From NCBI GenBank assembly GCA_005778355.1, contig SXON01000246.1:1-64000 (forward strand): a stretch of 64,000 nucleotides of DNA, read 5' to 3'. Source of the stretch: Pseudomonadota bacterium. GTDB lineage: Bacteria > Myxococcota_A > UBA796 > SXON01. Both the position numbers and the translations under genes were made by a program. This document shows positions 8,152 to 17,700 of this stretch, in pieces (position 1 is the stretch's first letter; each line of letters opens with the position of its first letter). The notes beneath the pieces were generated by a model. That model searched no databases. It saw only the letters and a list, made by a program, of their open reading frames with translations, and was not told the DNA's origin.

Positions 8152-10086
8152 ATGCGCTTTCTCTGCCTGCCCGCCGCCCTGCTCGTGGCCTGCCAGACCG
8201 AGAACGAGCTCACCGGGAAAGACGCCCCGGCCACGGAGTTCGATTCGGGCAGCGACTGGGAACCGCCCGACACCGACACCGAAGACACCGCGGTGCCCCC
8301 GGAGGAGTGCAACGGCCAAGACGATGACGGCGACGGCCTTGTCGACGAGGACTTCCCCGACGCCAACGGCAACGGCCGCGCCGACTGCCTCGACGGCGAC
8401 TGCGACGAGCTCGACATCCCGGTGGGCAAGACGCTTCAGATCCCCGAGGAGTGCGAAGGGGGCAGCACCCCCGAGGTGACCGACCCCTGGGACGTGGGCA
8501 TCGAGTGGCAGTACACCTCCGGCGGCTCCGGGGTGATCGTGATGCCGGCCGTGGGCAATCTGACAGACGATAACGGCGACGGCCAGGTGGACGAAGACGA
8601 CATCCCCGACATCGCCTACACCACCTGGAGCGAGAACAAGCTCGAGGTGCTCTCTGGCGACGGCTCGGGACTGGTGTTCTCGGTGTCGGGCTTCGACGGG
8701 CAGGGCGGAGTGACCATCGCCGACGTCGATGCCGACGGCACGCCCGAGGTGGTGGCCATCGCCACCGGCTACCGCATCGCCGCCGTGGATGGCAGCGGCA
8801 CCACCAAGTGGACCTCGGCCGCCTTTTCGATGATGGCCTACCCCCAGCCCACCGTGGCCGACCTCGACAACGACGGCATGCCCGAGGTGATCGGCGACGT
8901 GGGCGTGGTGAACGGGGAAGACGGCAGCACCGTGGCCACCCTCGGCGGGCTCACCAACAGTTGGCGCACCCCAGTTGCCGCCGACCTCGACCAGGACGGC
9001 ACGCAGGAGATCATCCTCGCCAACCGCGTGTTCGACGAGAACGGCAACGTGGAGTGGAGCAACGCCGGCACCGGTTCGGGCAACTTCTCCGCGGTGGTCC
9101 AGGCCGATAGCGACGATGGCGGCGAGGTGTTCTTCGCCAGCGGCTCCACGGTGTACCTGCACGACGACGACGGCTCGGTGATCACCAGCTTCGCCGCGCC
9201 CGGCAGCAACCCGGGACCGCCCTGCGCCGCCGACTTCGACGGCGACGGCGAGGTGGAGCTGGCCGTCCCCGCCAACACAAACCTGACTGTGTTCGACATC
9301 GACGGCACCGAGCTGTGGACCACGCGCATCGACGACAGCTCGGGGCTCGCGGGTTGCTCGGGCTACGACGTCAACGGCGACGGCGCCTACGAGGTGCTCT
9401 ACGCCGACCAGGCGTACGTTCGCATCTACGACGGCACGAGCGGCACCGTGCTCTACGAGAACGGCAGCCACGACTCGGGCACGGTGTGGGAGTACCCGGT
9501 CACCGCCGACGTCGACAAGGACGGCAGCGCCGAGATCATCTACGCCTCGAACGGGTCCGCCACCCGCGGGATCACCGTGCTCGGCCACAACGGTAGCGGC
9601 TGGGCCAAGTCCGGGGAAACCTGGGGCACCCACGACTTCGCGGTGACCAACCTCAACCCCGACGGCACCGTCCCCTCGCCGCCCGAGGCGAGTTGGCTCA
9701 AATACAACGTCTTCCGCGCCCGCCCGATTGTCGACGACCCCGCCGCGGGCGACCTCGTCGTGGATATCGCCGACGTGTGCATCGCCGATTGTGAGTACGG
9801 TCCGGTGGCGGTGTCGGTGACCGTCGGCAACATGGGCGGCAACGACATCTCGGCCGGCAACGTGCTCAACCTATACGCCGACGACGACACCGGCGAGCGA
9901 CTGGTGGCCACCTACACGCTCCCGGACATCGCCGCTGGCACCCAGCTCGACGGCATCACCTTCGAGCTCACCACCGCCGACATCGGGCTCTACGGCTTCG
10001 TGGCCCGGGTCGACGAGGCGGGCGACGAGAGCGAGTGTACCGAAACCAATAACGAGGTCTATTGGACCGAGACCTTCTGCCCCTGA
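8152..10086 (+). CDS. FG-GAP/VCBS repeat lipoprotein with C-terminal CARDB-like domain
   Basis: A 644-residue predicted lipoprotein (lipobox LLVAC, Cys 14) with a Thr/Asp/Glu linker. A single MopE-like Cys/Asp motif (ECNGQDDDGDGLVDE) follows at about 54-68. The central region is a series of FG-GAP/VCBS blades carrying calcium-type D-x-D-x-D-G loops such as DVDADGTPEV and DLDNDGMPEV, consistent with a beta-propeller. The C-terminal 110 residues, with strands around CEYGPVAVSVTVGN and ETNNEVYW, resemble a CARDB adhesion module. Likely role: surface-anchored adhesion or ligand binding. It is followed after 8 bp by a close paralogue. Confidence 0.8.
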   Translation: MRFLCLPAALLVACQTENELTGKDAPATEFDSGSDWEPPDTDTEDTAVPPEECNGQDDDGDGLVDEDFPDANGNGRADCLDGDCDELDIPVGKTLQIPEECEGGSTPEVTDPWDVGIEWQYTSGGSGVIVMPAVGNLTDDNGDGQVDEDDIPDIAYTTWSENKLEVLSGDGSGLVFSVSGFDGQGGVTIADVDADGTPEVVAIATGYRIAAVDGSGTTKWTSAAFSMMAYPQPTVADLDNDGMPEVIGDVGVVNGEDGSTVATLGGLTNSWRTPVAADLDQDGTQEIILANRVFDENGNVEWSNAGTGSGNFSAVVQADSDDGGEVFFASGSTVYLHDDDGSVITSFAAPGSNPGPPCAADFDGDGEVELAVPANTNLTVFDIDGTELWTTRIDDSSGLAGCSGYDVNGDGAYEVLYADQAYVRIYDGTSGTVLYENGSHDSGTVWEYPVTADVDKDGSAEIIYASNGSATRGITVLGHNGSGWAKSGETWGTHDFAVTNLNPDGTVPSPPEASWLKYNVFRARPIVDDPAAGDLVVDIADVCIADCEYGPVAVSVTVGNMGGNDISAGNVLNLYADDDTGERLVATYTLPDIAAGTQLDGITFELTTADIGLYGFVARVDEAGDESECTETNNEVYWTETFCP

Positions 10087-10094
10087 GGTTCCCG

Positions 10095-12038
10095 ATGCGC
10101 TACCTTCCCCTTCCCTTCCTGCTCCTGGCCTGCCAGAACGAGAACGAGCTCACCGGCAAAGACGGTCCCGCCGAGACCTTCGACTCCGGCAGCGAGTGGG
10201 AACCCCCCGACACCGACACCGAAGACACCGGCACCCCAACCGAGGAGTGCAACGGTGAAGACGACGACGGCGACGGCGAGGTCGACGAGGGCTTCCCCGA
10301 CAGCGACAACAACGGGCGTGTGGACTGCCTCGACGAGGAGTGTCCCCCGCTCGACCTCGCGACGGCCGGGACGGTCACCATCCCCGAGGAGTGCCAGGGC
10401 ACCACCTCCGGCGGCGGCGGCGAGGAGGTCGTCGATCCCTGGGACGTCCAGGTGAAGTGGACCTACGGCACCGGCATGAGCTCCTGGATGACGCCCGTCA
10501 TCGGCAACCTCGACGACGACAACGGCAACGGCGCGGTCGACGAGAACGACAGTCCTGAGGTGGTGCTCAGCCTCACCAACAACACGATCGTGTGCCTCGA
10601 AGGCGCCACCGGCGCGCTCAAGTGGACCTTCTCCGGCAGCAACGGCTACGGCGGCACCAGCATCGCCGACGTCGACGCCGACGGCTGGCCCGAGGTGATC
10701 GCGGCCGACAGCCAGGGTCGCACCATCACCATCGACAAGGACGGCAACCTGTACTGGACGTCCAACGACATGCTGGCGTCGCTCAACTACATGCTTCACA
10801 ATGTGGCCGACCTCGACCAGGACGGCGAGCCCGAGGTGATCCACGACAGCTACGTGCTCGATGGGCTCACCGGCGACGTGGAGTTCCAGATGAGCGTGCC
10901 CACCAGCGGCTGGAACTACCGCCTGCCGGCCATCGGCGACGTCGACAACGACGGCGACCAGGAGATCGCGCTGGAGGGGGCCCTCTACGACAGCGACGGG
11001 AGCGAGATCTGGAGCACCGGCGAGACGGGCAGCTACGGCTTCTGGCCCATCCTCATCCAGGCCGACAGCGACGACGAGGCCGAGATTGGCTTCGTGGGCA
11101 GCCAGTGGACGCTCTGGGAGGCCGACGGCACCAACATCTACCGCAAGACCTACAACACCACCGCCCAGCCGGGCCCGCCCTGCGCGGGCGACTTCGACGG
11201 CGACGGCACCGCCGAGGTGGCCTGGCCGGCCTACCAGAACTTCGTGATGTACGAGCTCGACGGTTCGCAGGTGTGGAGTGTCAACATGGACGACACCTCC
11301 GGCCTCGCCGGCTGCTCAGGCTACGACCTCAACAACGATGGCGCGCTCGAGATCCTCTTCGCCGACCAGAGCACCTTCACCATCTTCGACGGCCGCACCG
11401 GCGACGAGCTTTTCGTCGACACCCACAGCTCGCCGACGATCTTCGAGTACCCCACCGTGGCCGACATGGACGCCGATGGTCACGCGGAGATCGTGGTGGC
11501 GCACTACGGCAGCGGCACGGCGGTCACCGTGTACGAGCACGCGGGCGACGGCTGGCCGGCGGCGGGCGCCACCTGGAACGTGCACGACTTCGCCATCACC
11601 AACATCAACGCCGACGGGTCTGTTCCCCAGGACCCCGACGAGAGCTGGCTCAAGTACAACGTCTACCGGGCGCGCGTGGCGGCCGACGACCCGTCCACCC
11701 CCGACCTCCTGGTCGACATCACCGACGTGTGCGTGGCCGACTGCGACTACGGCCCCGTTGCCGTGGCGCTGAAGGTGACCAACCAGGGCGGCAGCGACGT
11801 GGAAGTCGGGGCCACCGTGCAGCTCTACGCTGACGACGAGACCGGCTTGCGCCCCCTCACGACGGTGACCCTGCCGGCCATCGCCGCCGGGACCACGCTG
11901 GACGGCATCCAGGTGGACCTCCTCCCCGAAGACATCGGCCGCTACGGCTTCGCTGTCACCATCGATCCCAGCGACAACCTGAGCGAGTGTGACGAGACCA
12001 ACAACGAGGGCTGGTGGACCGACACAGTTTGCCCGTAG
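10095..12038 (+). CDS. FG-GAP/VCBS repeat lipoprotein, tandem paralogue
   Basis: A 647-residue paralogue of the preceding gene. It has the same order of parts: lipobox LLLAC (Cys 13), a shared NENELTGKD stretch after the cysteine, a Thr/Asp linker, one MopE-like motif, calcium-loop FG-GAP blades and a CARDB-like C-terminus ending in ETNNEGWW. The start is the ATG at 10095, 8 bp after the upstream stop; an in-frame start at 10062 would lie inside the upstream gene and remove the lipobox from an N-terminal position. The pair is probably one transcript that arose by tandem duplication. Function beyond surface binding is not indicated. Confidence 0.8.
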   Translation: MRYLPLPFLLLACQNENELTGKDGPAETFDSGSEWEPPDTDTEDTGTPTEECNGEDDDGDGEVDEGFPDSDNNGRVDCLDEECPPLDLATAGTVTIPEECQGTTSGGGGEEVVDPWDVQVKWTYGTGMSSWMTPVIGNLDDDNGNGAVDENDSPEVVLSLTNNTIVCLEGATGALKWTFSGSNGYGGTSIADVDADGWPEVIAADSQGRTITIDKDGNLYWTSNDMLASLNYMLHNVADLDQDGEPEVIHDSYVLDGLTGDVEFQMSVPTSGWNYRLPAIGDVDNDGDQEIALEGALYDSDGSEIWSTGETGSYGFWPILIQADSDDEAEIGFVGSQWTLWEADGTNIYRKTYNTTAQPGPPCAGDFDGDGTAEVAWPAYQNFVMYELDGSQVWSVNMDDTSGLAGCSGYDLNNDGALEILFADQSTFTIFDGRTGDELFVDTHSSPTIFEYPTVADMDADGHAEIVVAHYGSGTAVTVYEHAGDGWPAAGATWNVHDFAITNINADGSVPQDPDESWLKYNVYRARVAADDPSTPDLLVDITDVCVADCDYGPVAVALKVTNQGGSDVEVGATVQLYADDETGLRPLTTVTLPAIAAGTTLDGIQVDLLPEDIGRYGFAVTIDPSDNLSECDETNNEGWWTDTVCP

Positions 12039-12071
12039 TGCGCTAGACTCCGCGCGCCTCGGGAGCCCCCC

Positions 12072-13400
12072 ATGTCCCTAATCTTCCTGTTCGCCTGCAC
12101 CGACTACAACCTCTCCGCCCCCGGCGAGGAAGTGAAAGAGGAGATCCCGGAGGACACGGCCCCCGAGGAGCAACCCCCCGGCGACGACCCGGAGATCGAG
12201 GTGAGCCCCTCGTCGATCGACTTTGGCTCGATCATGAAGGACTGCCCCGCCGACCCCATCACCGTGACCATCACCAACAAGGGACTCGGGGAGCTCGAGG
12301 TGCGGAGCATCGACCTCGAAGGCGATGCCGTGTCGAAGTTCAATCACGACGGGCAGGCGGTCAACCTCGAGTACAACGACAGCTACGAGTTCGAGATCGA
12401 GTTCGAGCCGAGCGCCTACGTCGACTACGAGGTGGAGCTCCAGGTAGAGAGCAACGACCCCGACGAGGGCCTGGTGGGCGTGCCGGTGCTCGGCACCGGG
12501 GCCTCGGGATCGATCTACGAGGAGAGCTTCGTCCAGGAGTACTACGACACCATCGACGTGCTCTGGGTGATCGACAACTCCGGCAGCATGAGCGAGGAGG
12601 TCGACCGCCTCAAGGACCAGTTCGACATCTTCATCGGGGCCTTCCTCACCCTCGGCCTCGATTACCACATCGGCGTGGTGACCACCGACATGGACAATGG
12701 CACCCAGTCCGGCAAGCTCCAGGGCTCGCCCACCTACATCGACACCAGCACCGCCGACCCGGTGACCGCCTTCACCCAGCGCGCGGGCGTGGGCAGCGGC
12801 GGCTCGGGCGACGAGCAGGGCCTCGCGGCTGCCAAGGCGGCGCTGACCGACCCGCTGCTCTCGAGCGACAACGCCGGCTTCCTGCGGAGCGGCAGCGCGG
12901 TGTCCATCATCGTGCTGAGCGACGAGAACGATTACTCGAGCATCAACGCCTCGAGTTTCTCCAGCTGGCTCGACGGCATCCAGGGCGACGCCGACCTCAC
13001 GAGCCTCTCAGCCATCGTGGGCGACCGGGGCTTGGGTTGCACGGAGATCGACTGGTCGAGCGGCGACACGGTGAGCGCGATCGGCGGCGACGAGTACATC
13101 GACGTCGCCGACTACACCGGCGGTTTCTTCGCGAGCATCTGCACCGAGGACTTCGACGTGGCCGTGGCCAACATCGCGAAGGTCTCGGCGGGCATGCAGG
13201 CGGAGTGGGTGCTCAGCAAGACGCCGAGCGACCTGTCGCTCATGGAGGTGTTCGTCGACGGCACCGAGGTGCCCTACGACGCCACCGACGGCTGGATCTA
13301 CGACAGCGCCTACAACAGCGTGGAGTTCAAGGGCACCGCCGTCCCCGACGCGGGCGAGGTGATCGAGGTGTCGTACCCCTACGACGCCTCCTGCAACTAG
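12072..13400 (+). CDS. VWA-domain lipoprotein with N-terminal ASPM/choice-of-anchor-like domain
   Basis: A 442-residue predicted lipoprotein with a signal of only eight residues before Cys 9 (LFLFAC type) and an acidic Glu/Pro linker. Residues about 40-140 form an Ig-like domain of the ASPM/choice-of-anchor-D type (IEVSPSSIDFG start, VPVLGTG end). A von Willebrand factor A domain follows, with the complete MIDAS motif DNSGSMS (168-174). It probably binds a protein ligand in a metal-dependent way on the cell surface. A TAGACT element lies 22 nt upstream of the ATG and a GGGAG Shine-Dalgarno 6 nt upstream. Confidence 0.8.
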   Translation: MSLIFLFACTDYNLSAPGEEVKEEIPEDTAPEEQPPGDDPEIEVSPSSIDFGSIMKDCPADPITVTITNKGLGELEVRSIDLEGDAVSKFNHDGQAVNLEYNDSYEFEIEFEPSAYVDYEVELQVESNDPDEGLVGVPVLGTGASGSIYEESFVQEYYDTIDVLWVIDNSGSMSEEVDRLKDQFDIFIGAFLTLGLDYHIGVVTTDMDNGTQSGKLQGSPTYIDTSTADPVTAFTQRAGVGSGGSGDEQGLAAAKAALTDPLLSSDNAGFLRSGSAVSIIVLSDENDYSSINASSFSSWLDGIQGDADLTSLSAIVGDRGLGCTEIDWSSGDTVSAIGGDEYIDVADYTGGFFASICTEDFDVAVANIAKVSAGMQAEWVLSKTPSDLSLMEVFVDGTEVPYDATDGWIYDSAYNSVEFKGTAVPDAGEVIEVSYPYDASCN

Positions 13401-13444
13401 GGATTAGGCCTCGGTCGTCAAGCCTGCCGCCTCCGGGAGCGTCC

Positions 13445-13777
13445 GTGTCCGAGTACTACAAGCACGATCATCTGCGCGGGTTCGGCCAGGTGGGGGCCGC
13501 CACGCCCGAGCTGAACGAGAAGTTCTTCGCCTGGTACGGGGCCGTCTTCAAGGAGGGGGCACTCAGCGAACGCGAGAAGTCGCTCATCGCGCTGGCCGTG
13601 GCCCACGCGGTGCAGTGCCCCTACTGCATCGACGCCTACACCAAGGGATCCCTGCAGAAGGGCGCGGATCTGGAGCAGATGACCGAGGCGGTGATGGTGG
13701 CCGCCGCGATCACCGGGGGCGCCACGCTGGTGCATGGCATGCAGATGGTGGAACAAGCGAAGAAGATGGGGATGTAG
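13445..13777 (+). CDS. AhpD/carboxymuconolactone decarboxylase-like protein linked to ArsS
   Basis: A 110-residue protein of the AhpD-like fold with a redox CPYC motif (Cys 58 and Cys 61). The start is GTG 13445 with GGGAG 7 nt upstream. It ends 2 bp before the ArsS-like radical SAM gene. Small AhpD-like proteins accompany ArsS in many genomes and are annotated as arsenosugar-biosynthesis-associated peroxidase-like proteins. Some homologues contain selenocysteine, but here both active-site positions are ordinary TGC codons. Peroxidase or thiol-relay activity supporting the radical SAM partner is inferred from family and context. Confidence 0.85.
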   Translation: MSEYYKHDHLRGFGQVGAATPELNEKFFAWYGAVFKEGALSEREKSLIALAVAHAVQCPYCIDAYTKGSLQKGADLEQMTEAVMVAAAITGGATLVHGMQMVEQAKKMGM

Positions 13778-13779
13778 GC

Positions 13780-14733
13780 ATGACCTACGACTTCGGCGCC
13801 GCGATTGGCGCGGCCGGCTTCCCCCAAGGCCTCACCCGGGCGCGCCTGGAGATTTTTCAGGTAAATATCGGCAAGTTGTGCAACATGACGTGCAAACATT
13901 GCCACGTCGACGCCGGGCCCCACCAGGTGGAGGCCAACATGTCGCGACAGACGGTGGACGAGTGCCTCGCGGCGCTCGACCGCACCGGTGCGCACACGGT
14001 CGACATCACTGGCGGCGCGCCCGAGCTCAACCCTCACTTCCGCTACCTTGTCGACGAGGCCTGCAAACGGGGCAAACACGTCATCGACCGCTGCAACCTC
14101 ACCGTGCTCCTGCTCTCGAAGCAGGCGGACTTACCCGCCTTCTTCGCCGAGCGTGGCGTGGAGGTGGTGTGCTCGCTCCCCCACTACCGCAAGCTCAACA
14201 CCGACAAGCAGCGGGGCGACGGCACGTTTGAGAAGAGCATCGCCGCGCTGCGACTGCTCAACCAGCACGGCTACGGCCAGGGCGACGCCAAGCGACGCCT
14301 CACGCTGATGCACAACCCGGCGGGGGCTTACCTGCCGAGCGCCCAGGCGAGCATGGAGCGCGAGTGGAAGGCGGGGCTCCTGGCCAACCACGGCGTGAGC
14401 TTCGACCGGCTGATCGCGCTGAACAACATGCCCATCTCGCGATTTCTCGACTGGCTGGAACAGACGGGCAACACCGCCGCCTACATGGAAACGCTCACCC
14501 AGGCCTTCAACCCGGGCGCGGTGGCGGGGCTCATGTGCCGCAACACGCTCTCGGTGGGCTGGGACGGTCAGCTTTACGACTGCGACTTCAACCAGATGTT
14601 GTCGATCCCCGTGGGCCCGCAGATGCACGTGCGCGACCTGGAGCCCGAGCGGCTTGGCCCGGTGGCCACGGCGCAGCATTGTTTTGGCTGCACTGCCGGC
14701 GCCGGGAGCTCATGCGGCGGGTCGACGGCGTAG
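13780..14733 (+). CDS. arsS: arsenosugar-type radical SAM enzyme ArsS
   Basis: A 317-residue radical SAM protein. The cluster-binding motif CNMTCKHC (Cys 34, 38 and 41) is followed by the SAM-binding segment DITGGAPELNP. The C-terminal part has the DUF3641-like cysteine arrangement: GLMCRNTLSVGWDGQLYDCD, HCFGC and a final SSCGG. ArsS acts after arsenic methylation and transfers a deoxyadenosyl group to dimethylarsenic species on the way to arsenosugars. No arsM methyltransferase is present in this window, so the substrate must come from elsewhere or differ. ATG 13780 is the first start after the upstream stop. The last 24 bp overlap the convergent gene. Confidence 0.85.
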   Translation: MTYDFGAAIGAAGFPQGLTRARLEIFQVNIGKLCNMTCKHCHVDAGPHQVEANMSRQTVDECLAALDRTGAHTVDITGGAPELNPHFRYLVDEACKRGKHVIDRCNLTVLLLSKQADLPAFFAERGVEVVCSLPHYRKLNTDKQRGDGTFEKSIAALRLLNQHGYGQGDAKRRLTLMHNPAGAYLPSAQASMEREWKAGLLANHGVSFDRLIALNNMPISRFLDWLEQTGNTAAYMETLTQAFNPGAVAGLMCRNTLSVGWDGQLYDCDFNQMLSIPVGPQMHVRDLEPERLGPVATAQHCFGCTAGAGSSCGGSTA

Positions 14734-17700
14734 AGCGAGCAGGGCGACACCGAGCGCCGCCAGCGGCGAGCCTGCGCCCGCATCGCAAGCGCAGCCCGAA
14801 GGCGGAGATGACGACGAGGGCGACGGCGTTGGCTCGGTCTCCGAGGGCATGGACGCCGCCCACGTGGCGCGGAGATCGGCGCCGTCACAGTCGGCGTCGA
14901 TGCCGTCGTTGGCGATCTCCGTGGCGCCAGGGTGCCGCCCCGGGTCGGCGTCGTCGCAGTCGCCCGGCGGGGTCGTGGCGCTCGCCTCGCCCGCCGCGTC
15001 ACACGCGAGGTCGCTGCTCGCCACGGTGACGGTGTCCAGGGCGCGGTAGCCGTCGAGATCGCCGTCGGCCCAGCAGAGCTCGGAGCCGTCGCAGTTCGCG
15101 TCGACCTCGTCGCCCGCGTGCTCCTCGGCGGCGGGGTGCACGGCGGCATCCTCGTCATCGCAATCGTCGGCGTTCTCCACGAGGCCGGCCGTGAGCTCGC
15201 AGGCGCTCGCCGTCGTCGAGCTGCCGTAGCCGTCGCCGTCGGCGTCGACGTGTAAGGTGGCCTGGCCGAGGGCGCTCTCGTCGTCGGCAAGCTGGTCGCA
15301 ATTCTCGTCGACGTCCGCGTCGTCGCAGGTCTCCGCTGCGGCGGGGTTGACCGCCGGGTCGGTGTCGTCGCAATCGCCCGAGGTGGTGACGTGGCCGTCG
15401 GGGCGGTTGCAGGCGGTGATGGCGATAGCGCCGAAGCCGTCGCCGTCGGTGTCGGCGTAGTAGGTGGACTGGCCCGTGGCAGACGCGTCGTCGGCGAGCC
15501 CGTCGCAGTTCTCGTCCACGTCGTAGCCGTCGCACACCTCGGTGGCGGAGGGGTTCACAGAACCGTTGGCGTCGTCGCAATCGCCGCCGGTGGTGACCAT
15601 CCCGCCCTCCGGGTCGCAGCGCGAGACGGCCACGCCGCCGTACCCATCCGAGTCCTCGTCGTAGAAGAACGCCGTGAGGCCGGTCGCGCTGGCATCGTCG
15701 GCCGAGCCGTCGCAGTTCTCGTCGACGTCGAAGGGGTCGCACGTCTCCGTGGCGCTGGGGTTGATGATGGGGTTGGCGTCGTCGCAGTCCGAGCTGTCGG
15801 CCACGGTGCTCGGGGGCGCATTGCAGGCACGCAGGCGAACGGCGCCGTCGCCGTACCCGTCGCTATCATTATCAGCGTAGAAATTTCGCTGCTCGGCAGC
15901 GGTCGCGTCGTCAGCCGACCCGTCGCAGTCCTCGTCCACGTCGAGGTCGTCGCAGGTCTCCGTGGCCGAGGGGTTGACGTCAGGGTCGGTGTCGTCGCAG
16001 TCGTCACCCGTCGTCGAGAGCCCGGCGCCGAACGCGCAGCTGGTGGTGGACGTGGCGCCGCCAAAGCCGTCGAGATCAGCGTCGAGGTAGTAGCTCGACT
16101 GCCCGGTGGCCGTCGCGTCGTCGGCCGCGCCGTCGCAGTTCTCGTCGGTGTCCAACTCGTCGCACATCTCGGCCGCGGCGGGGTTCACATCGGGGTTGTC
16201 GTCGTCGCAGTCGTCGCCGTTGGTCGAAAGACCCTCGCCCACTTCGCACACGCTCGCTGGACGCTCCGAGTTGCCATACCCGTCGCCATCGGCGTCCGCG
16301 TAGGCGAGGCTCGTGGACGCACAACGCTCGGACACGACGTACAGCGCGCCGTCCGGGCTGGCCCAGGGCGCGCCGATGAGCAGGTCTCCCCAGCCGTCGG
16401 CGTCGAGGTCGCCCGCGTAGCTGACGCTCAGCCCGAGGCCCTCGCCGTCGACGTGGCCCGCCCACACCAACGCGGCCTCCCCGGCGCCGGTGGCCACCAC
16501 GCCCGATGGCCCGCCGGTGAACACGTAGGCCCGGCCCGTGTCCAGCGCGAAGACCGCGCCCACCGCGATGTCGTCGTAGCCGTCGCCATTCACGTCGCCC
16601 GCGCGTGACACCGCGCCGCCAAAGCTGCCTCCCTCGTCCTCGCCCGTGATCGACGTCCTCGCGGCAGTCTCGAGGCCGCCCACGCCGCCGTGGTGGACGT
16701 ACGCGCCTCCATACCGCCCCGAGGCGAGGTAGGCGCCCACCAGCACGTCATCGTATCCATCGGCGTCCACGTCCCCGGCCGAGGAGACCGCCCACCCGAA
16801 TCCATCGCGACTCCCGGTGCTGGTGAGCGTCGTGTCTGCGGCGCCACACGTCGTCGCCGACAGCCCGCTGGGGGCACCGTGGAACACATAGACCGAACCC
16901 TCGAGCGGGGGGTACCCGGGGCTGCCCAGGAGCAGGTCGTCGCGACCATCGCCGTCGAGGTCCCCAGCACCGGCTGGGGCCGACGCGAAGAACACATCGC
17001 CGCTACAGGTGATTTGCAGATCTGCCGCGGCCGCGTCGGTCTCCACGACGCCGGATGGCGTTCCTTGAAACAGGTACACGCCGCTTGCACGGTCGCCACC
17101 GAGGGCCGTCACCAGGAGGTCGTCCGTCGCGTCACCGAGCAGGTCGCCCGGTCCGGCCATCACCGCGCCGAATTGACCCTCATCGACGCCAAGGATCGTG
17201 CTGGTGGGTTCCGACCCGAGGCCTGTAGACGAACCCGCGAAGATGTACACGGCGCCGAAGTCCCCCGCGCCCCCGTTACCCACGACGACGTCGTCGTAGC
17301 CGTCAGCGTCGAGATCGCCCGCAGAAGCGAGCGAAGCGGAGTCGAGCCAGGTGTCGCCGGGAAGCTCGAAGGTAGCATCGGCCTCGTCAAGGTCCGTGGT
17401 CACTCCCCCCGCCCCGCCGTTGAGGACGTAAAGCCGCGCCGTCTGGAGAGATGGGCCCGCCAGGGCCAGTACGTCGGTGTGGCCGTCGCCGTTGACGTCG
17501 CTCCCACCCGCGAACAGATAGCCCAGGTACCCGGCCCGCCAACCGCCTTCCACGGTCAGCGCGCCCCCTGAGGCCTCACCGCTCGGGATGCCGCTGGTCG
17601 ACCCGGCGTGCACGTAGATGGCGCCCGCGTAGTCGGCGTGGGTGTAGCTACCAAGCACCACGTCGGCGAAGCCGTCCGCGTCGACGTCGCCCGCGCCGGC

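Noticed and set aside
7966..9633. A 555-codon minus-strand frame opposite the first FG-GAP lipoprotein
   Set aside because: It is Val/Gly/His/Asp-repetitive because it mirrors the Asp/Gly calcium-loop codons of the true gene, and it also runs into the ABC ATPase gene.
13445..14733. Possible selenoprotein version of the AhpD-like and ArsS pair
   Set aside because: The active-site positions (CPYC, CNMTCKHC) are ordinary cysteine codons and no in-frame TGA interrupts the conserved regions.
14710..16320. Regularly spaced repeats considered as a CRISPR or satellite array
   Set aside because: They are in-frame codons of MopE-type Cys/Asp protein repeats, imperfect at DNA level and without uniform spacers.
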